Source: Euglena gracilis (lineage: Eukaryota > Euglenida > Euglenophyceae > Euglenales). From it: a DNA stretch of 64,000 nt. The DNA lies in the NCBI GenBank assembly GCA_039621445.1, contig CP154955.1, forward strand, positions 49,770,086 through 49,834,085, given 5' to 3'. Under the pieces are notes generated by a model. The model saw only the letters and a list, made by a program, of their open reading frames with translations. It made no database searches and was not told the DNA's origin. Shown here piece after piece: positions 24,014 to 33,967 of this stretch. Positions within the stretch are counted from its first letter, which is position 1; each line of letters begins with the position of its first letter. Position numbers and translations under genes: made by a program.

Positions 24014-24373
24014 CCAACCAAAATGCCTTCAAACAGGCATTGAGAAAAAAAACTGAGGGAAGAGTGAAGAAAAGTAGCCGGGCAGCACAGGATCATTCAA
24101 CATACGACACAACAAAAAAAGGCCAACATTTTCAAGTTCCAAAAAAAGCGGCCAACGTTCACAGGTCCAGTGGCTAAGGAGGGCACGTTCGGTGGCCAGA
24201 GTTTTGGGTTAGGTGGCCATCATTCTGGGGAATGTGGCAAACATTCTTTGGTAAGGTGGCCATCATTCTAGGCTACGTGGCCATCGTTTTCACGTGTTAG
24301 CTGTAAAACCTATTTTCTGGGCCCGACGCTTGTCTTGAAATTCTACTGACATTAACGGATTTCAGGCTGAAAT

Positions 24374-24505
24374 TGTTTATGTCGATCGATTTCCATTCAG
24401 GCGCCCGTTTATGTCGGTCGATTTCCATTCAGGCGCCCGTTTATGTCAGTCGATTTCCATTCAGGCGCCCGTTTATGTCGGTCGATTTCCATTCCATTGA
24501 AATCT
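24374..24505. repeat. 32-bp tandem repeat, about four copies
   Basis: The unit is built from CGATTTCCATTCAGGCGCCC followed by GTTTATGTCGGT. Shorter relatives (TCGATTTCCAAGACGGCGCC) occur at 14800-14850. Confidence 0.85.
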
Positions 24506-24708
24506 GTTGCTGGTCAAATGCAGGACAGGGCAATCAGAACGACAGGGAATAGCTCAGTTGCCGAGGAGACAGGTTGATGAACGAGGCCCCTTTTGGAAGG
24601 GGACAGTAGACGGAGGAGGGTGACAAATGGCGGTGTGCACCACAGTGGTGCGAGCTGCAAGGCAGCCGAGAGACAAAAACTGACATCACACAACAATGGG
24701 CATCACAT

Positions 24709-26108
24709 GTCACTCCATGGCCTTGAGGCACCCCTCACACATCCACCCAAAACGGGGCGGGTGACGCAGGTTAGCACAACGCCAATGCCACCAAACACCA
24801 CAGAGCTCACAACAAACGCCCCGCATGTCACGACAGTCCGTTTTTTTGGGGATGGGAACACTGCACACCCCACACAATGGACAGTCCGCAGGGGAAGGCA
24901 AGGGAAAAACGGATGGAATGTTCGTCGTGCTGACTGTGACGGGGGCACCCTCCTCCTCTGGGGGCGCCTCGAACATGAGCTGCCGCAGTTGAGTAATCAC
25001 TTATTCAGACATGGGACGTGAGCAGTTGCAAAATAAGTGACGAATCTGATGGGACCAAGTTGCGGCGTTCCGCAACTGCCCGGCATCGTCCGGGCACTCC
25101 TCTAATTTGAAGGTGCAGACGGGGCACGCACCAGCGCTGCAGCCGTAAAAAATGAAATGCGTGATATTTGACCATTTTACTACCTTTGCAATGTATTCCC
25201 GTTTTTGCGATTCCGTCATGACGTGGACCTTCTCACACGGTTGTGTGAGGATGTCGCTGATGTCCTCATCGACATCAATCGGCTCCTGCGGCGTGCCCAC
25301 CAACCGCCGCCGCTTTGTGGAACGAGGAACCTGAGATGTGTGGGTTGTCATTATCCGCTTACCATTTGCTGAGTGTGTCACCTTCACTGCTGGGCGCGTC
25401 TGTGCAACAACCGTGTCTACGGCTGCGGGCACCGGTGGTTGGTCGTCCTGCAACGCGTTTGCATCATCAAGTTCATGGCACGGTACATCCTGTGGGGGGG
25501 GTAGAGCGGGTGGGGGGCAGGACCCTGGGCAATCTGTTGCACCTCTGTCATCGCATCGCACGGTTCCAGGTGTTGGGGTTCAGCAGACGCCTCAGTGGGG
25601 GGTACATCTTGTGGGGGGTAGAGCGGGTGGGGGGCAGGAGCCTAGGCAAATCTGTTGCACCTCTGTCTTCACGTCGCACGGTTCCAGGTGTTGGGGTTCA
25701 GCAGACGTCTCAGTGGGGGAAAATGCCTCAGCCGTGCCTTCAGGAGGCTCAGCCTTCACAGCCCCCCCCCACAGGCTCCCCCTTGGTTGCGCCTGCCAAA
25801 ATGGCAGCCGCAACCCTAGGCGTCCCCGCCGTCATGCGGTGGTACATCCCCACGATTTGCCTGGCAACCCCGGAAAAAAAAAACTTTGCGACGTCCTCCC
25901 GTGGCAACTTGGAGTTGGCCAGGCGTGTCATGGCGGCCCGCTTGGCCAAATCCTTGAAGGTAAGCTCGCGCCCCAAACAGCGGGAGACCCAGCTTGCCAC
26001 GAAAAACCTTCGCCGATTGGACTGTTGCCCAAGCTTTTGGAAAACGGGGTGACAGGGGGGGAAAAAATCATTTTCCCCGGAGACAGAGCTGGAAGCTCCT
26101 CTCAACAA
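24709..26108 (-). pseudogene. C-terminal half of a tyrosine recombinase with PHD-like finger
   Basis: On the minus strand from 26108, the frame reads RRRFFVASWVSRCLGRELTF, KDLAKRAAMTRLAN, LPREDVAKFF and then VGMYHR. This follows the C-terminal catalytic pattern of tyrosine recombinases: the LTxHxLR box (here with Lys in the His position and the Arg displaced), a helix of small residues, then the nucleophile Tyr. After a poly-G frameshift near 25770 comes a Pro/Glu-rich linker with a tandem 118-bp duplication (25480-25715). A Cys/His cluster follows (GACPVCTFKLEEC, HLFCNC). After an in-frame TAA (25001-25003) comes a PHD-like finger (CPLCGVCSVPIP, CCELCGVWWHWRC, WMCEGC). The finger closely resembles the one in copy A at 36.1 kb. 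The frameshift and stop mark a dead copy. Its N-terminal half lies on the opposite strand at 26100-27280, which suggests a local inversion. Confidence 0.6.
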
Positions 26109-27280
26109 ACCGCACTGGCTTCAAAAGCTGCAATGATGATTTCTTTGTTGCCTGGACGGGATGGGAGCTGGAACCCAGCCTGTTGTTCGATGAGGCGAGC
26201 GTCATTGAACAATGTGTGGCTCAACGTGAGCAGCAGTCGGGAACATACTTGTAGTTAGTGCGCCGCGGCGCTCATGCCGCGGCGCAAAAAAAAATTTTCC
26301 GCGGTGGTCGCGGCGCACAGAAAGATTTTTGCCGCGGCTGTCGCGGCACAAGCAAAATTTATTGCCGCGGTGGTCGCGGCGCAAGAGTAAAATTTTTCCG
26401 CGGTGGTTGCGGCGCAAAAAAAATTTTCTGCCCGGAGCTCAAGAACGTTGATGTGGAGGTCCCGCTTACACGGTGAAAGCTGATCTGTGAAAACAAACAA
26501 GAACGCTTGTACAAAAGTTCACCCATTCGCGCCAAATACCCTTCTCGGCATGGGTCGAGAAAAAAAAAAAAAAAACACAAAAACAAAAACAAAAAAAGCA
26601 AAAAAAAACAGAACAAAAAAAAAAAACCGACGAAAAGTAATCAAAGCGCCCCCCACTTCGCTTCCTCCCCCTCCCCTTCTCTTGCCATGGTCGAGAAAGT
26701 ATCAAAGAGGCCAGGCAGGGGAAGGGGCCGAAAGGAAGTATATGTGGGACACAATTTAAAAAGACAATTGCCGCGGTGGTCGCGGCACAAACTTCAAAAA
26801 TTTCCGCGGCGGTCGCGGCGCACACATAAACCAGTGCCGCGGCATTCGCGGCGCACAGAAAATTTTTTGCCGCGGCGCTGCCGGTTACAAAAAAAAATTT
26901 TCCGCGGTGGTCGCGGCGCACGGAAACATTTTTTCCGGTCGCACTAACTGCAAGTATGGTCGGGAACTTTGTTCATTTCAGGGAATCGTTCGGCAACCTC
27001 TTTTCATACATACGTGAATGCCGTCGCTCGGGCATTCCGCAAAACCACGACCGAGGGAGTTGTGTTGCCTGCTGCAGAGCGCCAATTCCCCCGCTTCAAC
27101 GAGCTATTTTTGCGTTCCCTGCGCGCGCGGAAGGCAGTGTCAACCGTGGTTCGTCCTCCAGCTGACGTCTTGCAGCCTGAAGAGTTGGACCAGTTGCTGC
27201 AGGGGGTGAACCGGTGCAACATTTGTGAGGCGCAACGAGCGAACATACTAGTGGTGGGCTTCACTGCAAAACTGCAATAA
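26100..27280 (+). pseudogene. N-terminal half of the tyrosine recombinase (copy C), transposon-split
   Basis: From about 26100 the + strand matches copies A and B (FFVAWTGWELEPSLLFDEAS, then QCVAQREQQSGT). It breaks at 26243 because of a 715-bp element and resumes at 26967 with FISGNRSATSFHTYVNAVAR. The continuation, PRFNELFLRSL, VVRPPADVLQPEELDQLLQG and RANILVVGFTAKLQ, looks like the end of a core-binding domain followed by the first helices of a tyrosine recombinase catalytic domain (the LTPEEL...LL segment before the first catalytic Arg). The frame stops at 27280 beside an A-rich tract. Tyrosine recombinases cut and rejoin DNA through a 3'-phosphotyrosine. The family assignment is by pattern only, and the element type (Crypton-like?) is inferred. 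Confidence 0.55.
26244..26958. mobile_element. 715-bp hAT-like element splitting recombinase copy C
   Basis: The ends are 19-bp inverted repeats, CATACTTGTAGTTAGTGCG, with one mismatch at the other side. The exact 8-bp duplication GTCGGGAA lies at 26236-26243 and 26959-26966. The unoccupied site is present in copy A (36505-36512, opposite strand). Next to each end sit four or five direct copies of a CCGCGGTGGTCGCGGCGCA unit spaced by A/T tracts, typical of subterminal transposase-binding arrays. The A-rich middle (26550-26640) encodes nothing recognisable. Confidence 0.92.
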
Positions 27281-29570
27281 AAAAATTAAAAAAAAAAAAA
27301 CTAAAAACAGCAATTTGCAAAAAAAAATATACATGCATTCGGGCAAAAAACTACAAAAAAAAAAAATAACAAACCCTTTCTCGCCCCCTTATTCCTTCAC
27401 ACCCCCACCTCAGTTGTACTTCTTCCAAACCAAATTCTAAATGGCCCCTTTGCCTTTTCTTTTTAGCGTCCTTCACTTCAACGCCCCTCTAAATTCCACT
27501 CTTAAACACAAGATCCTATCACCCAATGGGACAGCTGGACAAAAGAGATCAGGGGCAGGGCGACTGAAGGGGGGGGTCCAATGAACATTTTTTGCATTCT
27601 AAAGCTTGAGCGCACCCAAAATGGAAAAATACAGCCGAAATGGCATTGGACGGTGCGTAGTAAATGAAAATTCCCGAAAAACTCAAAGAAAATAAAAACT
27701 GGCTATGAGAGCTGTCAACCAAATTTATGCGCTCCAACTTCTGTCTTTCATTATTGTCCTCAGATAATGGATTTTTTTTTCCATTTCGGCGCGACGCGGC
27801 GCTCGAAATTTTTTTGGGGCCCCAACCCCAAGCAAATGCCGCGTTTTGGCGGCATTTTTGGGTAAGAGCTCAACAACCTATTCCTCATTTCGTTGCGCAC
27901 AGCGCCGGAGGAAAAAGAATTTTTCCAGTCCCCCCATGGTGTACATGTGGACTGATCATGTGCACACCTGGTGTGGACGTAAACGTCCAAATGTACACCA
28001 CGGTGTACTGGGATTTGTTTTTGGAGGAATGCAACAAGAAATGGCACACCCCAGGTGAACAGAGAGAAAGACCTCACTTGGCAACAAACATACCTCATAA
28101 TTTGCATATCTGGAAAATCATTTGAGGGCAATGCGTTGGGATTAGAGCTTTCAACCTGACATGATGACCAAAGACAATGCAGCCACACCTTTGCAGCAAA
28201 GGGAAAGCTGTGCTGTCCAACTTTACATTATGCATGCCGACAATTCCTGGCCGGATACTTCGGGGAGTTCATATGCTCTTGGGTTTTTGCGTCGGACTTA
28301 AATATGCCTATCAGAATGAGGTATCGCAACGTGGAGTTCTCCAGTTGGGCCTCTGACAAGATGCTCAGCTCCATCAGGGCCAGCTAGCACCCCCCCCCCC
28401 TGGGGGGGTCTGCTAGAAATCCCACTAGCCAAATTTGGACTAACCCCCCCCCCAAATAACCTGGCGGGGGCCGAATAACTTGGCGGGGGGAGGGGCAAAA
28501 AAGATAGTTCCAGTAACTTGGCAGGGTCCTTTTTGGCAAAATTCCTCATGGCGCTGAAAAAGTGGCCCAAATAACCTGGCGGGGGGGGGGGCAGGGGCCA
28601 AAAGTTGGTTCAAATAACCTACTGGCACCCCCGCCAGGTTATTTGAAAAAGGGGGGGGGGGTTTACCACCCCACCACCCCCCCCTTTATTGTCCCCCCCC
28701 CCTTGTTGTCCCTGGGCCCCGGCCGACGGGGGTTTTTTTTGGCCCAACCAATGAAATTCCCGCAAAAAAACCGGAATAAATGGATATTCTGGACAAAACA
28801 ATGTATTCCCTCCTTACTGTTTTTATCTTCATGTTATTGTCCTCAGATAAATGAATTTTTTCCTTTGGTACGGTCTGACAGTCCCTGGGCGTAAATTGTC
28901 CCAGGCCGATGATGGTTCAATGGACAAAAAAAAAACAAAAGATACCAAGTCCTCGACCTGGGGCTATGCAAGTGGTGAAGCTGTGCTGCCCTTGCGTGTA
29001 TTAAAAAAAAAAAGTCCCAACCCACCTGCCTTTGCCGTTCCTCTGGGGCTGAAGGGGGGGGGATTTTCGACCGTTTCGGAGCCTTTTGCAAATCTAGGAA
29101 AATCCCGAAATTTCAAGGGGGGGAATTTTTCGGGGGTGTATCTTTATGTGTGCCCTGCCTGAAAAGACCCACCTCCCTGAAAAGAGGTGTTTGGGAATAT
29201 ATCATAACAACCACACAACATATGGTAAATGAATTCCGAATGCCGGCAGGCTTCATGGCTTTAAAGAAAAGAAGACACTAGGGAGGGACAGGGCAAAGTG
29301 TCCGAAACGGCCGAAAATTCCCCCCCCCCTGGTCAAGAGCCCCAAAAACCCTCCCTGGGGGGAAAATTTACGCCCAGGGACTGTATACTATACCCCCTTA
29401 TTGTCCGATCGGGCCTCCTGGGGGCAGGTCGGTGGGACAATAAGGGGGGGGGGGTTGCTACAGTCCAGCCCCCCCCCCCCCCCGGGGTACTGCAATCCCT
29501 GAACCCGGGTTCAGGACAGAACCGGCATCCCCCCCCTCTTGTTTTCAGCTAACGGCTGAAATGTTGGCCA
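27281..29570. other. Non-coding DNA
   Basis: A-rich sequence follows the recombinase relic up to 27400. No gene is recognised further right. The element at 28440-28662 and C/G runs at 28660-28740 and 29310-29480 are the only structured parts. A lone P5 motif (CAGGACAGAACCGGC) sits at 29513. Confidence 0.45.
28440..28662. mobile_element. Inverted sister of the element at 2731
   Basis: CCAAATAACCTGGCGGGG-type ends and GCGCTGAAAA internal text match 2731-2960 in reverse orientation. Both ends carry CCTGGCGGGG or CCCGCCAGG. No clear duplication is visible. Confidence 0.55.
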
Positions 29571-29936
29571 CCATACCTACCTCCCCCCCCCCTTGTCGTT
29601 GACACGCTAATGTTCCAGGAAAGTGTTGTTGACACGAGGGGTGTGTCAATGACACGCCATGTCAACGACACAATACCTATAAAAAAAATTCGACCGCACC
29701 AGTAACAATGAATGCCCCCATGAATGCATGTCCGCCACACTGTGGCCGGTGCGAATGGGGATGACATTCGAAGCCATGGCTGGAAAGAAGATTCAACCCA
29801 TTTTGAAATGTCCTGGCTGAAATTTGTCAGAAACTGTGGCCAACACAAAAGAAAAAATATGTTCCAGGAAAGTGTCGTTGACACGGGGGGTGTGTCAACG
29901 ACACGCCGTGTCAACGACAAGGGGGGGGGGGGGGGA
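29571..29936. mobile_element. Small element with GTCGTTGACACG ends
   Basis: The left end CCCCTTGTCGTTGACACG is mirrored by CGTGTCAACGACAAGGGG at the right. Inside each end, a block containing GTTCCAGGAAAGTGT and GACACG palindromes is repeated directly (29611-29672 and 29861-29922). The interior is about 190 bp without a gene, and the target duplication is unclear. Confidence 0.6.
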
Positions 29937-31199
29937 AAAATCGTGGGCCACAAGGTCCGAAATCGGGCCAATTCCCTTTAAAACCATATGAGCGCCACAG
30001 AAACTAAAATTCAGGCCAGAGAACCTAAAAATAGTGTCCACTGAACCTAAAAATAGTGGCCACCAGACCTAAAAATAGTGGCCACTGGACCTAAATCTGG
30101 GACATTCCTGAAATTGTGGGGTAGACGTGTTGTCACACATGAAGACGTCCCAAATGAATTCCTGTCGATGAAAAATGTACTCATTGTGCAACAAAACAGA
30201 CATTGTGCAACAAAGCCCCCAAAAAATTCCTGTTTATGTGTGCAAGGTGAAAACAATTTCCCAGTATCATGCTGAAAACCAGGAAACAATTGTATCGTAC
30301 AAGCTTTTTTGACTTCTAAAAAAACAGCCATGTTTCACGAGACCTTACATTTGGACAGGAAATCAATCCCATGCAACAATTATCAATGTAAAAAGTTATG
30401 TCGTGCACTCAGAACAAAAGGAAAAAATGAGCACATGTTCACACAATGCGAAGTGCAACTGGTGCTTTTGTTCGAAGAGAAAACGGGGCAGTGGCACATG
30501 ACATTGTTTCGTATTGTTCTCAAGATGCTCTTCTGATAGCGAATGATTCAGCCAAAGGTTCAAATTGAAAAATTCACTTTCAATAAAAGAGCATCTTAAT
30601 CCGAGTGCGACATATGTACAGGTGGTATGTAACTTTCACGCACCCTGTTGCTAATGGGACGGGATGACAAAATCAAATGTCCCAAAATAGTTGCAGTCTG
30701 TCAAAGTTGCCACACACAAATTTACAATTTCATCATCCAAGGCAGCTCAGTCGAGGTTGGCCTTCACTCTTGCCTTCATCATCCAGTAACAGAGTTTGGG
30801 AAAAAACATTTCACATGGTCAGAAAGCATCTTACAACGGTGAGTAGGTCTCCTTTTTTAAAAAAAAACCGAAGAAGGTTCAAATTCACGTATCAAATTCA
30901 CGCAGAATGTTGTGTGAGCAACTGCTGTGGGGAAAGAAAGCAGACAAATCGCACAATGAACCAATCAACCAAGAAAAAGGGAGGCATTAATGACCAGTAA
31001 CACTACCAATTGTGATGTTTGGAACTTCATCAAATGAAGGGGGGTGGAGAGGAAACCTCATTTTCTTTTTGAAAAAAAAGAGGTTCAGAAAAGGTGGCCA
31101 ACATTTTTAGGTGCAGTGGCTAGTTTTGTGGCCATAATTTTGGGTTTTGTGCCATCATTTTTAGGGAGATGGCAAACATTTTTGCTACAGGTGGCCATC
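29937..31199. other. Non-coding DNA with CCTAAAAATAGTGGCC repeats
   Basis: Four degenerate copies of a GGCCACTGGACCTAAAAATA-type unit lie at 30005-30095. The remainder is AT-rich without a recognisable gene. Confidence 0.45.
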
Positions 31200-31750
31200 A
31201 ATTTGAGGTGTGTACCCCCCCCTAATTGGGCCCCGTCCTTCATAATGAAACAGCCGAATAAAGGCATTTTCCCTTGAAATGAGTAACCTCCCCCCCAATT
31301 GGCCACCTGGGCTCTGGCCATTTAGGGGGGGGGGACAAATAGGGGGGGTCACGTTAGGGGGGGGGGGCAAATAGGGGGGGGGGAGGGTACCTAGATTTCC
31401 CCAAATTATTGACCAATGAAACTGAAATTCCTGACTTTACCCCATTATGTACCCCCTGGGGGGGAGGTATATAATGGGGGGGGGATGGTGGCTCACTGTA
31501 AAGAACTTCCCAAAAAAATGCTCAAAAATTGACATTTTTGGGACGTTTTCAAAAAGTGATATTTGGCAAATGTGCTTAAAAATTGACCCCCCCTATATGG
31601 CACCCCCCCCCTAATTGTCGCCCCCCAAGGGGGGGGGGCGACAATTAGGGGGGGGGGGGTTACTTATGGATCAATTTGAGGTGTGTACCCCCCCCCTAAT
31701 TGGGCCCTGTCCTTCATAATGAAACAGCCGAATAAAGGCATTTTCCTCTG
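31200..31750. repeat. 72-bp direct repeat flanking a C/G-run block
   Basis: A segment beginning TCAATTTGAGGTGTGTACCC at 31197 recurs at 31671. It includes ATAATGAAACAGCCGAATAA and is nearly identical for about 75 bp. Between the copies lie G/C runs and a poly-C/poly-G hairpin near 31600-31660. Confidence 0.75.
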
Positions 31751-33340
31751 GGTCAGTTTTGTCAAAAACTACCTCCCATAAAAAATGGAAAAAGTAATAA
31801 AATTGCATTTTTTCTGCTTTTTTGGATGTTTTCGACCATTTTTGGCACTTTTTTGAACTGAGTAGGATTCAAACGAGTTTTCTCAATGAAATTTCCCTTT
31901 TGTTTTTTTTGATGTTTTTTTTAGTGTTTTTTTAAAAAAAAACACGTTGTTTTGCTTTTTTAAAAAAAACAAAAAAAATGCGCACTATGCCCTCACCCCC
32001 CCCCTCAAAGTGTCCCTCCCCCCAAAGTGGCCAAAATTTTTGGCAAATTTCAGGTTACCCCCCCCCCAAAGTGGGGCCCGACCCGCAATTTGGTCATCCG
32101 GGATTTTCCGACCGGGGCCCTGGCCGGGTCGGTGGGCCCTTGATGGGGTCCGGAGGGGTAAAAAACCAATGACGAAACAGGGATTACATGAAAATCCTTT
32201 AGAAATGCAAATGCATCACGAGAGGCAGGAAACTCCTCCCTCCACCCCCATCCGAACCTCAAATAACAAAATCCCTTCTGAGTTGGCAACATACTCGGGG
32301 GCTAAGTTGTTTTTGTGGCTCACTTTGGCATAGGCGGGGGGGGGGGCTCCGCCCCCCCCCCCCCCGCACCCCCCCCTCAAATACCCTCATTGCCCAAAAT
32401 GTCATTTTTGGCCATTTGGGGCCAAAAAGTGCTCTCTTGGTGAACGTCACCAGTGAAATTCACCGCTGGGTTAGTCCAGGACCCCCGGTGAACTTTCAAA
32501 CGGTGAACTTCACCATAGGGGGGGGAGGGGGGTCAAAATGACCAAAGTCTACTGCTTGATCTCCTATCCCTAACCCTTACCCTAACAAACCCTAACCCCA
32601 TCCAAGGCAAGGAGGGCCAAATCGCGCTCCCCAATGAACCCCGATATGCAAACTTAGTCGGCCTAGGGCATCCTCCGGGGGGGGGGGGGCTGCCGCCCCC
32701 CCCCCCCCCTGGACCCCCCCTGCCCAAAATAACAAAATCCCCTTGTGTGTGCAAGGCAAGGATGGCCAAATCGCGCACATTACCAAAAATCCCCTTGCAC
32801 CCCCCCCCTCAAAGTGGCCACCCTCCAGGCACCGTGGGACCCCAAAATGGCCACTCTGGCAGGGGGGACACTTTGGGGTCAAGTTTAGCCTCCGGCGTTT
32901 TGGCGCCAAAAGAAAATGGCCGACCATGGTCGGCCGACCGGGTCAGCCCGACCATTGTGGGTCGGCCCGACCTGGTCGGTAGGAAATGCAATTATCCGCA
33001 CTACCCCCCCCCCTTTCTGGAGATTTAAGCCCCCCCCCCCCTGAAAAAGCTTTTGTCCAAATCACCCCAAAACCAGTCAAAGCCCACTTAAATGGCTCCA
33101 GAACCCCTCAATCGGGGGTGAATATGCAAAAACTTGGGGGCAAAATGCCCAGTTTGGGCCACTTTTGGGAAAAACGGGAAAATGCCCATTTCCGAGCGAG
33201 GGTCCCCCCATGTGTATTAACCCCAGTTGGACGGCTCTTTGGGGTAGCTGGTACCTTGTAGCGGCCAATTCATCACGTTTCTAAACAGCCGGCTGTAGCC
33301 CTCAAAATTGAAATTTTTCTAAGCCAGTTAATCATGCAAT
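31751..33340. other. Relics of palindrome-ended elements
   Basis: 31960-32300 and 32560-32900 resemble the shared interior of the P1/P3 elements (AATAACAAAATCCCTTCT motifs, CATCACGAGAGGCAG). 32920-32985 is a P2 palindrome array (GGTCGGCCGACC, GTCGGCCCGACC), followed at 33005 by the TTTAAGCCCCCCC block and the CAATCGGGGGTGAATATGCA segment found at every such end. A GGTGAACTTCACC pair sits at 32440-32520, with a relative at 48610-48700. There is no gene. Confidence 0.55.
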
Positions 33341-33560
33341 AGGGTTAGGGTTAGGGTTGGGGTTGGGGTTAGGGTTTGGGTTAGGGTTCAGATTAGGGTT
33401 TGGTACAGGGTCAGGATTAGAGTTTCGGGTTAGGGTGGGGTCAGGGTTCAGGTTACGTTTAAGGTTAGGGTTTGGTTTAGGGTTAGGGTTAGGGTTCAGG
33501 TTGCGTTCAAGGTTAGGGTTAGGTTTAGGGTTAGGGTTGGGGTTAGGCTTCGGGTTAGAC
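33341..33560 (+). repeat. Degenerate interstitial telomere array (TTAGGG)n
   Basis: About 220 bp of TTAGGG units are mixed with TTGGGG, TTTAGGG and TTCAGG variants, read on the + strand. It lies between unrelated repeats, so it is internal. Degeneration argues for age or telomere-repair origin. Confidence 0.85.
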
Positions 33561-33950
33561 GACCCAAGGGCGCCGAAGGCGCCCTCCGACAATGGGTGTC
33601 TGGTTGCGCATGCTCACCAAACGGTCCGGTAGAGAAGGGATTTTATTATTGGGGGCGGGGGGGGGTGCTTCCCCCGCTAGACGACCAAGGGCGCCGAAGG
33701 CGCCCTCCAGTAATGGGTGTCTGGTTCGCATGCTCACAAAACGGTCCGGCGGCGCAGGGATTTTGTTATTGGGGGCGGGGGGCGGGGGGGGGGGGGGGCC
33801 GGCCCCCCCCCCCCCCCCCCCGCTAGACGACCAAGGGCACCGAAGGCGCCCTCCGGAAATGGGTGTCTGATAGCGCATACTCACCAAACGGTCAGGCAGC
33901 GAAGGGATTTGTCATTGTGGGGGGAGATGCGGGGGGGGGGGGCCGTTGGG
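33559..33950. repeat. Three tandem units with GGCGCC hairpin and poly-G
   Basis: Each unit of roughly 120-140 bp contains AAGGGCGCCGAAGGCGCCCT, a short ATGGGTGTCTG...CTCACCAAACGGTC segment and GGGATTTTGTTATTGGGGGC. A related triplicate in reverse orientation lies at 37749-38220. Confidence 0.75.
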
Positions 33951-33967
33951 ATTGAACAAAAACCAAA

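Noticed and set aside
24374-24505. CRISPR-like regularly spaced repeat
   Set aside because: The 32-bp units are directly contiguous with no unique spacers, and the genome is eukaryotic. It is a plain tandem repeat.
26466-26947. Lys- and Arg-rich ORFs inside the 715-bp element
   Set aside because: They follow the A-rich tract and the CCGCGG arrays and have no counterpart in other frames or copies.
33332-33632. Asn/Pro- or Gly/Leu-repeat proteins
   Set aside because: They are translations of the degenerate TTAGGG array.
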